Shown here: positions 54,250-63,423 of the stretch, piece after piece | Position numbering within the stretch: the stretch's first letter is position 1 | Layout: each line of letters opens with the position of its first letter | Source: Castellaniella sp035707805 | GTDB lineage: Bacteria > Pseudomonadota > Gammaproteobacteria > Burkholderiales > Burkholderiaceae_B | Reading direction: 5' to 3' | Assembly (NCBI GenBank): GCA_035707805.1 | Contig: DASSTS010000017.1 | Coordinates: 26,063-90,062 of the forward strand | DNA: 64,000 bases | Notes under the pieces: generated by a model | What the model was told of the DNA's origin: nothing | Seen by the model: only the letters and a program-made list of their open reading frames with translations | The model's database searches: none | Position numbers and translations under genes: made by a program

Positions 54250-56427
54250 ATGGTTCCAGCCCCTACCCCTGTTGATTTGCCCGAGGACCTGGCCGCCGAA
54301 CCGCAGGCAACCCCGCTGCTGCCCTGCGAGCCCGCCGACCGGTCCCACATCCTGGCGCTGCTGCGCCTGGGCGATTTTTCCCAGGACGCCTTCCTGGCCA
54401 CGGATACGCGCGGCGCCGTCGTCTACATGAACCGCAGCGCCGAGCGGCTGTTCGGCTACCGCAAGGGCGCGGCCATCGGCCGGCCCGTCGAATCGCTGCT
54501 GCCCGACATCCACGACATCAACGCCCGCCTGGACCAGGAGGGCACCCGCAACACCCTGCTGTGGCGCGGGCGCGGCCTGCACCGCGAATCGCACGCCTTG
54601 CAGCTCTCGGGCGCGGCCACCCACATCCCGTCCCTGTCCGGACGCAGCCACCTGTACGTGATGCGGACGCGCCGCTCGGGCCTGAACGACACCGAGCGCC
54701 AGGCCGAGCTCGCCTCGCTGGTGTACCGCAACACCAGCGAGGGCATGCTGGTGCTTGACCCCAAGGGCTTCATCCTGGACGTCAACCCGGCCTTCGTCAG
54801 CCTGCGCGGACGCCCGGAATCGGACGTGATCGGGCGCCATGTGCGCTGCCTGAATTCACCGTGCCACGATCGCGAGTTCTATCGCGCCATGTGGCGCGCC
54901 GTGATGGAGACCGGCAGCTGGCAGGGCGAGCACTGGGGCCAGCACGTCAACGGCGAGCTCTACCCGGAATGGCTCAGCATCAACACCTCGTTCGGCGAGG
55001 ACGGCGAGGTCCACCGCCGGGTGATGATCTTTTCCAACATCGCCGAGATCAAGCAGGCCGAGGCCATCATCTGGAAACAGGCCAATTTCGACCGCCTGAC
55101 CGACCTGCCCAACCGCCAGATGTTCCACGACCGGCTCGAACAAAGCATTCGCAAGGCGCGCCGCTGCAACGGCCGCATCGGTCTTCTGTTCCTGGACCTG
55201 GACCGTTTCAAGGAAATCAACGACACCCTGGGCCACGCCATGGGCGACGAGCTGCTCAAAGAGGCCGCGCGGCGCCTGAGCGCCTGCGTGCGCCAGAGCG
55301 ACACCGTGGCCCGCCTGGGGGGCGACGAATTCACCGTGCTGCTGGACGACGTGCGCGAGCCGCGCGACGTCGAGCGCCTCACCCGGTCCATCCTGCGCAC
55401 CCTGGCCGAGCCCTTCCGCCTGGGGGTGGAGACCGTCTTCGTCTCGACCAGCATCGGGGTGACCTTCTTTCCGGACGACGCCACCGACGCCGAGTCCCTG
55501 CTGAACAACGCCGACCAGGCCATGTATTCGGCCAAGGCCGACGGCCGCAACCGCAGCCGCTATTTCACCGCCTCCATGCAAGAGCGCGCCCAGACGCGCA
55601 TGCGCCTGGTCAACGACCTGCACCTGGCCCTGGACCAGAGCCAGTTCTCGCTGGACTTCCAGCCCATCGTGGATCTGAGCGACGGCCGGGTGGTCAAGGC
55701 CGAGACCCTGCTGCGCTGGCACCATCCGGTGCGCGGCCTGGTGTCGCCCGCGGAATTCATCCCGCTGGCCGAGGAGACCGGCATCATCCGGGCGCTGGGC
55801 GACTGGGTCTTTTGCGAGGCCACCCGCCAGGTCGCCGAATGGCGGCAGCGATTCAGCTTGGACATCCAGGTCAGCGTCAACATCTCGCCGGCGCAGCTGC
55901 GCCACGAGGGCCTGGACCTGGCTTTCTGGAGCACCCACCTGAACACCCTGGGCCTGCCGTCGCGGCACGTGATCGTCGAGATCACCGAGGGCCTGCTGAT
56001 GGATTCGGACGACGACCGCATCCGCCAGCAGCTCGAGGCCTTCCGCGAGGCGGGCGTGCAGGTCGCGCTCGACGATTTCGGCACCGGCTATTCCTCGCTG
56101 TCCTACCTGCGCAAGTTCGATATCGATTTCCTGAAGATCGACCAGTCCTTCGTGGCCAATCTGCGGCGCGGCAGCGCCGACCATGCCCTGTGCGAGGCCA
56201 TCATCCTGCTGGCGCACAAGCTGGGGCTGCGGGTGGTGGCCGAAGGCATCGAGACCCCTCGGCAATACGATCTGCTGGCGGCGGCGGGCTGCGACTACGG
56301 CCAGGGTTACCTGTTCGCCCGGCCCATGCCGGCGCATGCCTTCGAGGCCCTGCTGCAGGCGCGGACCGACATGCGGCCCGAGCCGACTCAGGACAGCGAT
56401 CCGTCGGGGCGGGCCTCGGCGCGCTGA
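54250..56427 (+). CDS. PAS-PAS-GGDEF-EAL bifunctional c-di-GMP protein
   Basis: A 725-residue signalling protein. Two PAS domains (residues ~35-150 and ~155-270; FLATDTRGAVVYMNRSAERLFGY and GMLVLDPKGFILDVNPAF) precede GGDEF and EAL domains. The cyclase site is intact (RLGGDEFTVLL near 357) and the inhibitory RxxD site is seen five residues earlier as RQSD. The EAL core reads ETLLRWHHP near 485 with NISPAQL, ITEGLL, DDFGTGYSSLSYL and EGIET intact. No membrane helix, so it is cytoplasmic. The last 40 bases overlap the convergent glycosyltransferase gene. ATG 54250; a GTG one codon earlier is possible. Confidence 0.94.
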   Translation: MVPAPTPVDLPEDLAAEPQATPLLPCEPADRSHILALLRLGDFSQDAFLATDTRGAVVYMNRSAERLFGYRKGAAIGRPVESLLPDIHDINARLDQEGTRNTLLWRGRGLHRESHALQLSGAATHIPSLSGRSHLYVMRTRRSGLNDTERQAELASLVYRNTSEGMLVLDPKGFILDVNPAFVSLRGRPESDVIGRHVRCLNSPCHDREFYRAMWRAVMETGSWQGEHWGQHVNGELYPEWLSINTSFGEDGEVHRRVMIFSNIAEIKQAEAIIWKQANFDRLTDLPNRQMFHDRLEQSIRKARRCNGRIGLLFLDLDRFKEINDTLGHAMGDELLKEAARRLSACVRQSDTVARLGGDEFTVLLDDVREPRDVERLTRSILRTLAEPFRLGVETVFVSTSIGVTFFPDDATDAESLLNNADQAMYSAKADGRNRSRYFTASMQERAQTRMRLVNDLHLALDQSQFSLDFQPIVDLSDGRVVKAETLLRWHHPVRGLVSPAEFIPLAEETGIIRALGDWVFCEATRQVAEWRQRFSLDIQVSVNISPAQLRHEGLDLAFWSTHLNTLGLPSRHVIVEITEGLLMDSDDDRIRQQLEAFREAGVQVALDDFGTGYSSLSYLRKFDIDFLKIDQSFVANLRRGSADHALCEAIILLAHKLGLRVVAEGIETPRQYDLLAAAGCDYGQGYLFARPMPAHAFEALLQARTDMRPEPTQDSDPSGRASAR

Positions 56428-58001
56428 CCGCGCAGGCAGTCCGGGGTGGCGGGCAGCACCGCCCAGTGCAGGTCGATCAGCCGGCCCCGCGGACCGGACC
56501 AGGGCACTTCATCGATTCCCTTCCAGGGCGCGGCATCGTACAGCGCCTGCACCGCCGGCGCGGGCGCCGCGCGGCCGTCCTCGCTGTAGGCGACCAGCGC
56601 CCCGCACTGCAGCGCCGTGCCCGGCGCGAACCACGGCGACTGTTCGTCGCTGGCATCGATGTACACCTGTGTGGCCGGGCCGGCATGGACGGCGATGTTG
56701 CCGCCCAGCCAGGTGTTGGACACGACCACGCGCAGCGGCCGGCCGGGCTGGTGCTGCTGCCAGTGGCGCAGCGCCAGTTCGGCCAGCGCGGGCCCGGGGT
56801 AGGTGGACCGCGCCGGCTTGCCCAGCGCCTGCGCCAGCGGGCCGCGGGCCGCGGCATAGCCCAGCGCCATGGCCAGGTGCAGGGCGGCGGCCAGGATCAG
56901 GATGCGCCGCAGCTGCACGGATTCGGGGCCGCGCAGCCACCACAGGCCGTAGAAGCCGAACAGCACGAAGAAGGTGCTGGCCCAGGACGCCTCCAGGCGC
57001 GAACCCAGCACCGCCGAGATCGCGACCGTCGAGACGAAGGGCGCCAGGCCCACCCACAGCAGGAAGCGCCGGTCGCCCGCCGTGAAGTCATGCAGATAGC
57101 GCGGCGCGGCGGCGGATCCGGCAAAGGATTCGTCATTGGCGGCGTGGCCCGGCGCGCGGTCGCCGCGGCGGCGGCGCCACAGCGTCCAGGCGATCAGTAC
57201 AAGTACCATGGGCGCCAGGCGTCCGGCCTGGTCCAGGACGAAAGCCAGCAGTTCGGACAGCGCCGCCAGGCGCCCGCCCGCCTGCAGCGAGGCGTCGGCA
57301 TACAGCAGGGGCTCGAAATGGTGCTGATCCAGCCACCAGAGGTGGGGGCTGAGGACCGCCACGAAGGCCAGCGACGCCCATCCCAGGCCGGCCCAGGTGC
57401 GCCCGAGGCGCCAGGCGCCGCTGCGCAGCAGGTAGAGGAAGAACGCGGCGAACTGGATCACGGCGCTGTATTTGGTCAGCATCGCCAGGCCGCCGACGAC
57501 GCCCAGCAACACCCAGTCGCGCATGCGCTGGTCGCGCAGGGCGCGGTAGAACAGCCAGATCGACGCGGTGATGGACCAGAGCTGGGCCGTGTTGTGGTTG
57601 TAGATCGTGCCGCGCAGCGAAAAGTACGCCGTGACCGAGACCAGCAGCATGGCGATTAGCGCCCGGTGCGGGCTCGTGAGCTCGCGGCCGAGCTTCCAGA
57701 CGAACCACAGGCCCAGCGCGGAAAAGATCTGTCCCATCAGGAAGGGCAGCCAGACCGGACGCCCGAACAGCAGGGTGGCGAAATGCATGAACCAGGAAGG
57801 CAGCGGCGGATGCTTGGTATAGCCCAGCTCCAGGCTTGCCGCCCAGACCAGTTCCTCCATGCCGTCGAGGTCCGGCGCCGAGTGGCTGAGGCCGCACAGG
57901 ACGGTCCACAGGACGCCCATGCCGAGCAGGCAGAGCAAGACGAGCGCGGTCCCCGGGGGGCGCGCCAACAGGGGGATTCGGGGGCGTAGGGCCTGCTGCA
58001 T
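56388..58001 (-). CDS. GT39/ArnT-like membrane glycosyltransferase
   Basis: A 537-residue polytopic protein (~10 helices). The first loop has APDLDGMEELVWAASLELGYTKHPPLPSWFM with the acidic and HPP motif of polyprenyl-phosphate-dependent glycosyltransferases (PMT_2 type), and GTIYNHNTAQLWSITASIWLFYRAL follows. It likely adds a sugar to LPS or another envelope polymer on the periplasmic side. It is convergent with the GGDEF-EAL gene (40-base 3' overlap) and divergent from lipA. A second, distinct member is at 36048-37811. Confidence 0.8.
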   Translation of the reverse strand: MQQALRPRIPLLARPPGTALVLLCLLGMGVLWTVLCGLSHSAPDLDGMEELVWAASLELGYTKHPPLPSWFMHFATLLFGRPVWLPFLMGQIFSALGLWFVWKLGRELTSPHRALIAMLLVSVTAYFSLRGTIYNHNTAQLWSITASIWLFYRALRDQRMRDWVLLGVVGGLAMLTKYSAVIQFAAFFLYLLRSGAWRLGRTWAGLGWASLAFVAVLSPHLWWLDQHHFEPLLYADASLQAGGRLAALSELLAFVLDQAGRLAPMVLVLIAWTLWRRRRGDRAPGHAANDESFAGSAAAPRYLHDFTAGDRRFLLWVGLAPFVSTVAISAVLGSRLEASWASTFFVLFGFYGLWWLRGPESVQLRRILILAAALHLAMALGYAAARGPLAQALGKPARSTYPGPALAELALRHWQQHQPGRPLRVVVSNTWLGGNIAVHAGPATQVYIDASDEQSPWFAPGTALQCGALVAYSEDGRAAPAPAVQALYDAAPWKGIDEVPWSGPRGRLIDLHWAVLPATPDCLRGQRAEARPDGSLS

Positions 58002-58135
58002 GGGCGCCAGTATACCGAGCCCCCCGTCCGTGGGGGAATCGCCGCGGGCGCCGCAGGGCGCGTGGTACTATCGCCGCAGGCGCGCGCCGGGGCTGACGTG
58101 CGCCGGTACTTCTTCATTATGCACAGGCTCTACCC

Positions 58136-59122
58136 ATGACGACCGAAGTCCCCATCATCCGCGCCCGTTCGGGTTCCAAGTTCATCAGCCCGCAGGGCAC
58201 CCGCGCCGTCAAGGACGGCATGCGGCCCAGCGAGCTGAGCGAGATCCCCGATTCGGCTCCCAAGCCGTCCTGGCTGCGGGTGCGCGTGCCGTCCGGCGCC
58301 CGCTACCAAGAGGTCCGCCAGATCGTCGAGACCCACAAGCTCAACACCGTCTGCGCCGAATCCAAGTGCCCGAACATCGCCGAGTGCTGGGGACGGGGCA
58401 CCGCCACGCTGATGCTGATGGGCTCGGTCTGCACCCGGGCGTGCAAGTTCTGCGCCGTCAGCACGGGCAATCCGCACGGCTGGCTGGACCACGACGAGCC
58501 GGCCAGCGTGGCCGACGCGGTCGCCCTGATGCAGCTGAAATACGTGGTGTTGACGTCCGTCGACCGCGACGACCTGATCGACGGCGGCGCCGGCCATTAC
58601 GCGGCCTGTATCCGCGCGATCCACGAGCGCTCGCCGGCGACGGCGGTCGAGGCGCTGACGCCGGATTTCCAGGGCAACCACGGCTGCGTCGAGACCATCC
58701 TGGACGCCGGCCTGACGACCTTTGCGCAGAATCTCGAGACCGTCGAACGCCTGACCCACGTGGTGCGCGACGTGCGCGCCGGCTACCAGCAGACCCTGGA
58801 TGTGCTGGCCCATGCCAAGCAGTACGCGCCGCATACGCTGACCAAGACCAGCATCATGCTGGGCCTGGGCGAGACCGACGAGGAAATCGAACAGGCGATG
58901 GACGACATCCGCGCCGCCCGGGTCGACATCCTGACCTTCGGCCAGTACATGCGGCCCACGGCCAATCACTTGCCCGTGCGCCGCTTCGTCACGCCCGAGC
59001 AGTTCCGGGCGTACCGCGACCTGGGGCTGTCCAAGGGATTCCGCGAGGTCGTCTCGGGCGCGCTGGTGCGTTCCAGCTACCGCGCCGAACAGGTCCTGGA
59101 AAAGGAAAACGTGGGGCTCTGA
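58136..59122 (+). CDS. lipA: Lipoyl synthase
   Basis: A 328-residue radical-SAM enzyme that inserts two sulfurs into octanoyl groups on the lipoyl domain. Both 4Fe-4S sites are complete: the auxiliary cluster CAESKCPNIAECW and the radical-SAM CTRACKFC. Other blocks are LTSVDRDDLIDGG and TKTSIMLGLGETDEE. lipB, usually just upstream in relatives, is absent here. Confidence 0.97.
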   Translation: MTTEVPIIRARSGSKFISPQGTRAVKDGMRPSELSEIPDSAPKPSWLRVRVPSGARYQEVRQIVETHKLNTVCAESKCPNIAECWGRGTATLMLMGSVCTRACKFCAVSTGNPHGWLDHDEPASVADAVALMQLKYVVLTSVDRDDLIDGGAGHYAACIRAIHERSPATAVEALTPDFQGNHGCVETILDAGLTTFAQNLETVERLTHVVRDVRAGYQQTLDVLAHAKQYAPHTLTKTSIMLGLGETDEEIEQAMDDIRAARVDILTFGQYMRPTANHLPVRRFVTPEQFRAYRDLGLSKGFREVVSGALVRSSYRAEQVLEKENVGL

Positions 59123-59141
59123 GCCCGCCCGCGGATCCCAG

Positions 59142-60050
59142 TCATGCCGGGACCGCGGCGTCCCCGGCCAGCTCGCGCACGATCCGTTCCAGCGTGTCGG
59201 CCAGTTCGCGGCAGGCGGGGCCCGGAAAGTCCGGCCGCGCAAAGACCCGGTACAGCATGACGTAGCGGTGTCCGCCTTCCACCAGGGGCAGCGGCAGCAG
59301 CCGCCCGTCGGCCAGCTCTTCCCGGATCCTCAGTTCCGGATACCAGGAAAACCCCAGGCCGGCGCAGGCCGCGCGGATCGAGGTGGACAGCTCGCTGAAC
59401 GTCCAGCGCTGTTCCGCGTCCAGCCAGCCGGCACTCTGGCGGCGCGTGCCCGAATCCCGCACCACCAGCTGCCGGTGCTGGCGCAGGTCGGCCCATTCCA
59501 GCGGCCTGTCCAGGGCGTGCAGGGGATGGCCCGGCGCCGCCACGGCGACGAATCGGACCTGCAGCAGCGCCTCGCCGCTGAATCCCGCCGGGATGCGCGG
59601 GGTGATCACCAGATCGGCCTCACGGCGCAGCAGGGCTTCCTCCGTGCCGCTCAGCACGGTTGCCTGGACTTCGATGCGTGTCGCCGCGCAGCCCGGGCTG
59701 AAGGCCTCCAGAGCCCGCAGCAGCAGCCAGTCCGGAAAGAGGGCGTCCATCGCCAGGCGCAGCAGCGGCTCGCGCCCGGCCGCCAGCTGGCGGCCCGCGG
59801 ACTCCAGTCCCTGGGCGTGCTCCACCAGCACCCGTGCGCGCTGCAGCAGGATCTGTCCAGCCGCCGTCGGCACGGCGCGCCGGCCCTCGGGGCGGAACAG
59901 GCGCAGGCCCAGCCGGTCTTCCAGCCGCTGGATGGCATAGCTGACGGAGGACTGGCTCTTGCCCAGCGCCTCGGCCGCCTGGGCATAGCCGCCGTGGTCC
60001 ACGACCGCGATCAGGGACTGCCAGTGGGCGATGGGGATGATCTCTGACAT
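59142..60050 (-). CDS. LysR-family regulator, divergent from pirin
   Basis: A 302-residue regulator. The head HWQSLIAVVDHGGYAQAAEALGKSQSSVSYAIQRLEDRLGLRLF is a LysR winged helix; the effector part includes LEWADLRQHRQLVVRDSG. It is divergent from the pirin gene with a palindrome in between, and tail-to-tail near lipA. The effector is unknown; it most likely controls the pirin-FMN reductase pair. Confidence 0.9.
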   Translation of the reverse strand: MSEIIPIAHWQSLIAVVDHGGYAQAAEALGKSQSSVSYAIQRLEDRLGLRLFRPEGRRAVPTAAGQILLQRARVLVEHAQGLESAGRQLAAGREPLLRLAMDALFPDWLLLRALEAFSPGCAATRIEVQATVLSGTEEALLRREADLVITPRIPAGFSGEALLQVRFVAVAAPGHPLHALDRPLEWADLRQHRQLVVRDSGTRRQSAGWLDAEQRWTFSELSTSIRAACAGLGFSWYPELRIREELADGRLLPLPLVEGGHRYVMLYRVFARPDFPGPACRELADTLERIVRELAGDAAVPA

Positions 60051-60065
60051 ATCTAAATATTAGAT
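60051..60065. promoter_or_regulatory. LysR-type operator upstream of pirin
   Basis: ATCTAA-ATA-TTAGAT is a perfect inverted repeat that directly abuts the LysR start codon (60050) and lies about 80 bases before the pirin ATG. A regulator bound here would autoregulate its own gene and activate pirin. Confidence 0.65.
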
Positions 60066-60144
60066 CAAAAAGCGCATGGTTTTGCGGTTGTGCATCGGAT
60101 TATATGATTCATAATGGACGCCATCTGAATCAAGGAGTGGTTCG

Positions 60145-61020
60145 ATGAGCACTCGACCGATCACCCGCATTTTGCCGGCCCAGGCCACACAGGACGGCGC
60201 CGGCGTGCGCCTGCTGCGCGCACTGGGCTACCACCATCAGGTCCGCATGGATCCCTTCCTGATGCTGGACGCCTTTTCCTCCGACGATCCCGACGACTAC
60301 ATCGCCGGCTTTCCGCCGCATCCGCATCGCGGCTTCGAGACCGTCACCTACATCGTGGACGGCCACATGCGCCACCGCGACCACCTGGGCAACGAGGGCG
60401 ACCTCAAGGCCGGGGGCGTGCAGTGGATGACGGCCGGCAGCGGCATCATCCACGAGGAAATGCCCCAGCAGGAAAACGGCCTGCTGCGCGGCTTCCAGAT
60501 CTGGCTGAACCTGCCGGCGGCGGAAAAAATGCAGCCCGCCCACTACCGCGACATCCCCGCGGAAGACCTGGCCGTGGCCGAACTGCCCGAGGGCGGCTTC
60601 ATCAAGCTGATCGCCGGCACCATCCCCTGGGCCACCTGCCCGCTGAAAGGACCGGGGCAGGGCGCGGGGCCGTCCGTCACCCAGCCGCTGATCGCCGACG
60701 TCTGCGTCATGGCGGGCCAGTCCGTGGAAATCCCGGTGCCGGCCAGCCACCAGGTGCTGCTGTACGTGTTCGAGGGCAGCCTCGACGGCGGGGACCAGGC
60801 CGTGGCGGCCGGGCATACCGTCTGGTACGGCGCCGGGGGCGACGTGGTGCGGATCGCCCCCGCGGCGGACTCGGCCGACGGGGTGCGCGTCCTGCTGCTG
60901 GCCGGCAAGCCCCTGAACGAGCCCATCGCCCAGTACGGGCCGTTCGTGATGAACACCCAGCAGGAGATCGAGCAGGCGCTGCGCGACTATCGCGACGGCG
61001 CCCTGGCCCGGCCCGCCTGA
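60145..61020 (+). CDS. Pirin-family bicupin protein
   Basis: A 291-residue bicupin. The metal-binding N-terminal cupin shows FPPHPHRGFETVTYIVDG and then HRDHLGNEGDLKAGGVQWMTAGSGIIHEE, the conserved His residues and pirin signature. Pirins bind iron and some have quercetin dioxygenase activity; others sense redox state. AAGGAG stands seven to twelve bases upstream. It is followed by the FMN reductase 48 bases on. Confidence 0.93.
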   Translation: MSTRPITRILPAQATQDGAGVRLLRALGYHHQVRMDPFLMLDAFSSDDPDDYIAGFPPHPHRGFETVTYIVDGHMRHRDHLGNEGDLKAGGVQWMTAGSGIIHEEMPQQENGLLRGFQIWLNLPAAEKMQPAHYRDIPAEDLAVAELPEGGFIKLIAGTIPWATCPLKGPGQGAGPSVTQPLIADVCVMAGQSVEIPVPASHQVLLYVFEGSLDGGDQAVAAGHTVWYGAGGDVVRIAPAADSADGVRVLLLAGKPLNEPIAQYGPFVMNTQQEIEQALRDYRDGALARPA

Positions 61021-61068
61021 TTTCCCCTTGTCCCGGATGTCCCTTTCTTGTTTTTTTCTGGAGTCTTC

Positions 61069-61644
61069 ATGTCCATTCGCGTCCTCGCCATCGGCGGCAG
61101 CCTGCGCCAAGGTTCCTACAATCATCTGCTGCTGCGCCAGGCGCAGCGCCAAGCCCCCGAAGGCATGAGCATCGATATCGCCGACCTGGCCGATGTGCCC
61201 CTGTACAACAGCGACGTGCAGGCCCGGGGCTTTCCCGCGTCGGTGCAGCGCATCGCCGACCAGGTGGCCCAGGCCGATGCCATCCTGATCGCCACGCCGG
61301 AATACAACTACTCGATTCCCGGCGTGCTGAAGAACGCCATCGACTGGCTGTCACGCGTGCCCGGCGCGCCCTTCCAGGGCAAGCCCGTGGCCATCGCCAG
61401 CGCCTCGATGGGCGGCATGGGCGGCGCCCGTGCGCAATACCACCTGCGCCAGGTGCTGATCTACCTGGACGTGCATCCCCTGAACAAGCCCGAACTGTTC
61501 ATCTCCGCCGCGCACGAGAAATTCGATGCCGACGGGACGCTGACCGACACAGTGTCGCGCGACGGGCTGGACCAGTTGCTGGCTGCCCTGGCCGCCCACG
61601 CCCGCCGGCTGGGGACGCGGGAAGCCGTGGCCGAGGCCGCCTGA
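61069..61644 (+). CDS. NADPH-dependent FMN reductase, paralogue
   Basis: A 191-residue flavodoxin-fold reductase nearly matching the one at 51083-51658: GGSLRQGSYNHLLL, TPEYNYSIPGVLKNAIDWLSR and GMGGARAQYHLRQVLIYLD. ATG 61069 has CTGGAG upstream. It follows the pirin gene and is probably co-transcribed, likely reducing quinone, nitro or flavin substrates under oxidative stress. The close paralogue ten kilobases away suggests duplication. Confidence 0.92.
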   Translation: MSIRVLAIGGSLRQGSYNHLLLRQAQRQAPEGMSIDIADLADVPLYNSDVQARGFPASVQRIADQVAQADAILIATPEYNYSIPGVLKNAIDWLSRVPGAPFQGKPVAIASASMGGMGGARAQYHLRQVLIYLDVHPLNKPELFISAAHEKFDADGTLTDTVSRDGLDQLLAALAAHARRLGTREAVAEAA

Positions 61645-61651
61645 GGCCGCC

Positions 61652-61981
61652 TCAGTCGTCCCAGCCGCCGCGGTGGCCGTGACCGTGACCGCGCTTGTCG
61701 TAGTGCTTCCAGTACTTCCGCTCGTGGCGGTCGTAGTGGCCGCGGTCGACCCAGCCGCGCCGGTAGCCCGGCCCCGGCACATAGACCGGTTCGGGCACCA
61801 CGATCACGCGCGGACGATGGTGGTAGTAGCGGGGAGGTGGCGGCGGATAGTAGGCGGGGCCGCCCCAGATCACGCCGGGGATGCCGATGGAAATCCCCAC
61901 GTCGATGTCACCCGCGTGGGCGGCCGGCCCCGCGGCCAGCGCGCCCGCCAGCAAGGCGGCGGCGATGATGCTTTTCTTCAT
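61652..61981 (-). CDS. Small secreted His/Tyr/Pro-rich protein
   Basis: A 109-residue protein with a clear Sec signal peptide (KKSIIAAALLAGALAAGPAAHA) and a mature part of Gly, Pro, Tyr, His and Arg, with PAYYPPPPPRYYHHRP and a GHGHGHRGGWDD tail. Such short periplasmic repeats may bind metal through histidines; no enzyme family is recognisable. It is convergent with the FMN reductase. ATG 61981 has AGGAGAG upstream. Confidence 0.75.
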   Translation of the reverse strand: MKKSIIAAALLAGALAAGPAAHAGDIDVGISIGIPGVIWGGPAYYPPPPPRYYHHRPRVIVVPEPVYVPGPGYRRGWVDRGHYDRHERKYWKHYDKRGHGHGHRGGWDD

Positions 61982-62178
61982 GAAACTCTCCTGCCGATTC
62001 GTGATCCAGATTGTGGCCGAAGGCGTCCCCCGAATGGTGGAAGCCTTGCGGAGAGTCGCTTCAAAACGCTACGGAATCCGGCGCGGCACGACGAAGCGGG
62101 AACAAATCCTCACGTCTGTTGCCTCGACAGCCCTCGGCCATGCGGCGGAGGTGCCCGCCTGAGCGGCCTTCCCGGTCC

Positions 62179-62844
62179 TCAGGAATGCAGCGCGAAGAAC
62201 GCCAGCGTGCGTTCCCAGGCCAGCTTGGCCGCCTCCGGCCGGTAGGCCGGCGTCGCGACGCGCCCGAAGGCATGGCCCGCGTCCGCGTAGACGTGGATCT
62301 CCACCTGTGGCTGGGCCTCGCGGATCTGCTCCACGTCAGACAGCGGGATCGAATGGTCCTGGGCGCCGAAATGCATCTGCACCGGGATCCGGGGCGTGTC
62401 CTCGCGATGACGCGCGATCCCGCCGCCGTGCCAGCAGGACGCCGCGGCAAAGGTGTCGGACAGGCAGGCCATGCGCCAGGACAGATAACCGCCCCAGCAA
62501 TAGCCGGTCAGCAGCTTCACGGACTGATCCAGCGCCGCCGCGGCCGCCTCGATGTCCAGACGCGCCGTCTCGTCGGCGATGGCCTTTTTGTAGCCCGCCC
62601 CGCGCTGGACGTCTTCGGGGCTGTAGCCCAGCTGCAGCCCCTGCTGGGGCGCCGTCTCGCGGTCGAACAGCGACGGGCTGATCGCCCGGTAGCCCGCCGC
62701 CGCGTAGCGGTCCACGACCGAGCGGACGTAGCCATTGACGCCAAAGATCTCCGGCAGGACCACGACGCCCGCGCGGGCGTCGTCAGGGCCGTTGAGGTAG
62801 GCGGCGAAGGTGTGGCCATCTGCGGCCGTCAAAGTGATGTCCAT
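62179..62844 (-). CDS. Dienelactone hydrolase
   Basis: A 221-residue alpha/beta hydrolase of the DLH family. Nucleophile Cys in LTGYCWGGYLSW, Asp in FGAQDHSIPL and His in YADAGHAFGRV form the triad. It has the minimal cytosolic form, unlike the longer one at 10876-11763. ATG 62844 has AGGAGA 9-14 bases upstream. Classical members open dienelactones in chlorocatechol pathways, but this one has no pathway neighbours. A promoter may lie in the tmRNA upstream region. Confidence 0.92.
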   Translation of the reverse strand: MDITLTAADGHTFAAYLNGPDDARAGVVVLPEIFGVNGYVRSVVDRYAAAGYRAISPSLFDRETAPQQGLQLGYSPEDVQRGAGYKKAIADETARLDIEAAAAALDQSVKLLTGYCWGGYLSWRMACLSDTFAAASCWHGGGIARHREDTPRIPVQMHFGAQDHSIPLSDVEQIREAQPQVEIHVYADAGHAFGRVATPAYRPEAAKLAWERTLAFFALHS

Positions 62845-62947
62845 CGGGGTGTTCTCCTGTATGCGAAAGGCGACACGTCGCCGTCCGGTCCATCGTACCG
62901 CGATGCGGCAGCGCAGGCTTTTGATTTCATTATCCGGAAAGTCCCGG

Positions 62948-62953
62948 TATAAT
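62948..62953 (+). promoter_or_regulatory. ssrA: ssrA -10 box
   Basis: A perfect TATAAT sits 11 bases before the mature tmRNA 5' end. TTTCAT at 62925-62930 gives a 17-base spacer as a weak -35. Confidence 0.65.
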
Positions 62954-62963
62954 GGAGGGTCCT

Positions 62964-63328
62964 GGGGCCGATTTGGCTTCGACGTGGGTCGCGAAACAGG
63001 ATAGTGCATACCGAGCACCAGTAAGCTCGTAAATCCACTGGAAAACTACAAACGCCAACGACGAGCGTTTCGCTCTGGCCGCTTAAGCGGTGAGCCGCTG
63101 CACCGATCTGTCCCTGGGTCGGGTGGGGTAAAACCCACAGCAGCGTCATCTACAGGGAATCGGGTTCGGCCAGGTCACTGGGCCGGATCTTAAATCAGTG
63201 TGAATCGCCGAGGAAGGGCCTGTCGTCCGGCATGATCCGAGGTTAAAACTCAAAGTAGGCCGACTAAGTATGTAGAGCTACTTGCAGAGGGCTTGCGGAC
63301 GGGGGTTCAATTCCCCCCGGCTCCACCA
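62964..63328 (+). ncRNA. ssrA: tmRNA (transfer-messenger RNA)
   Basis: A 365-nt tmRNA that rescues stalled ribosomes. The 5' GGGGCCG pairs with 3' CGGCTCC to form the acceptor stem and the molecule ends in ACCA. The T-arm motif GGGGGTTCAATTCCCCC lies near the end. The tag reading frame starts at 63054 (GCC) and ends TAA at 63084-63086: ANDERFALAA, a tag I recall from Bordetella-like betaproteobacteria. It is a one-piece molecule. Confidence 0.97.
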
Positions 63329-63337
63329 AGTTTTCAT

Positions 63338-63366
63338 AAACCCTTGATTATTCAAGGGTTTTTTTC
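63338..63366 (+). terminator. Terminator of ssrA
   Basis: AAACCCTTGA and TCAAGGGTTT pair around TTAT and run into T residues. Ten-bp stem starting nine bases after the tmRNA 3' end. Confidence 0.93.
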
Positions 63367-63386
63367 TTTTCCGCTGTGGTAAATGA

Positions 63387-63411
63387 AAGTGGGACACCCA
63401 AGTGGGACACC
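63387..63411 (+). repeat. Direct repeats upstream of the integrase remnant
   Basis: AAGTGGGACACC occurs twice (63387-63398 and 63400-63411) with one base between, just before the integrase remnant. Short repeats here are in the position expected for integrase arm-binding sites. Confidence 0.6.
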
Positions 63412-63423
63412 TTCACTTCTGCT

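Noticed and set aside
54861..57659. 932-codon frame overlapping the GGDEF-EAL gene and its neighbour
   Set aside because: It is the out-of-frame shadow of PAS/GGDEF/EAL coding sequence, with no domain of its own.
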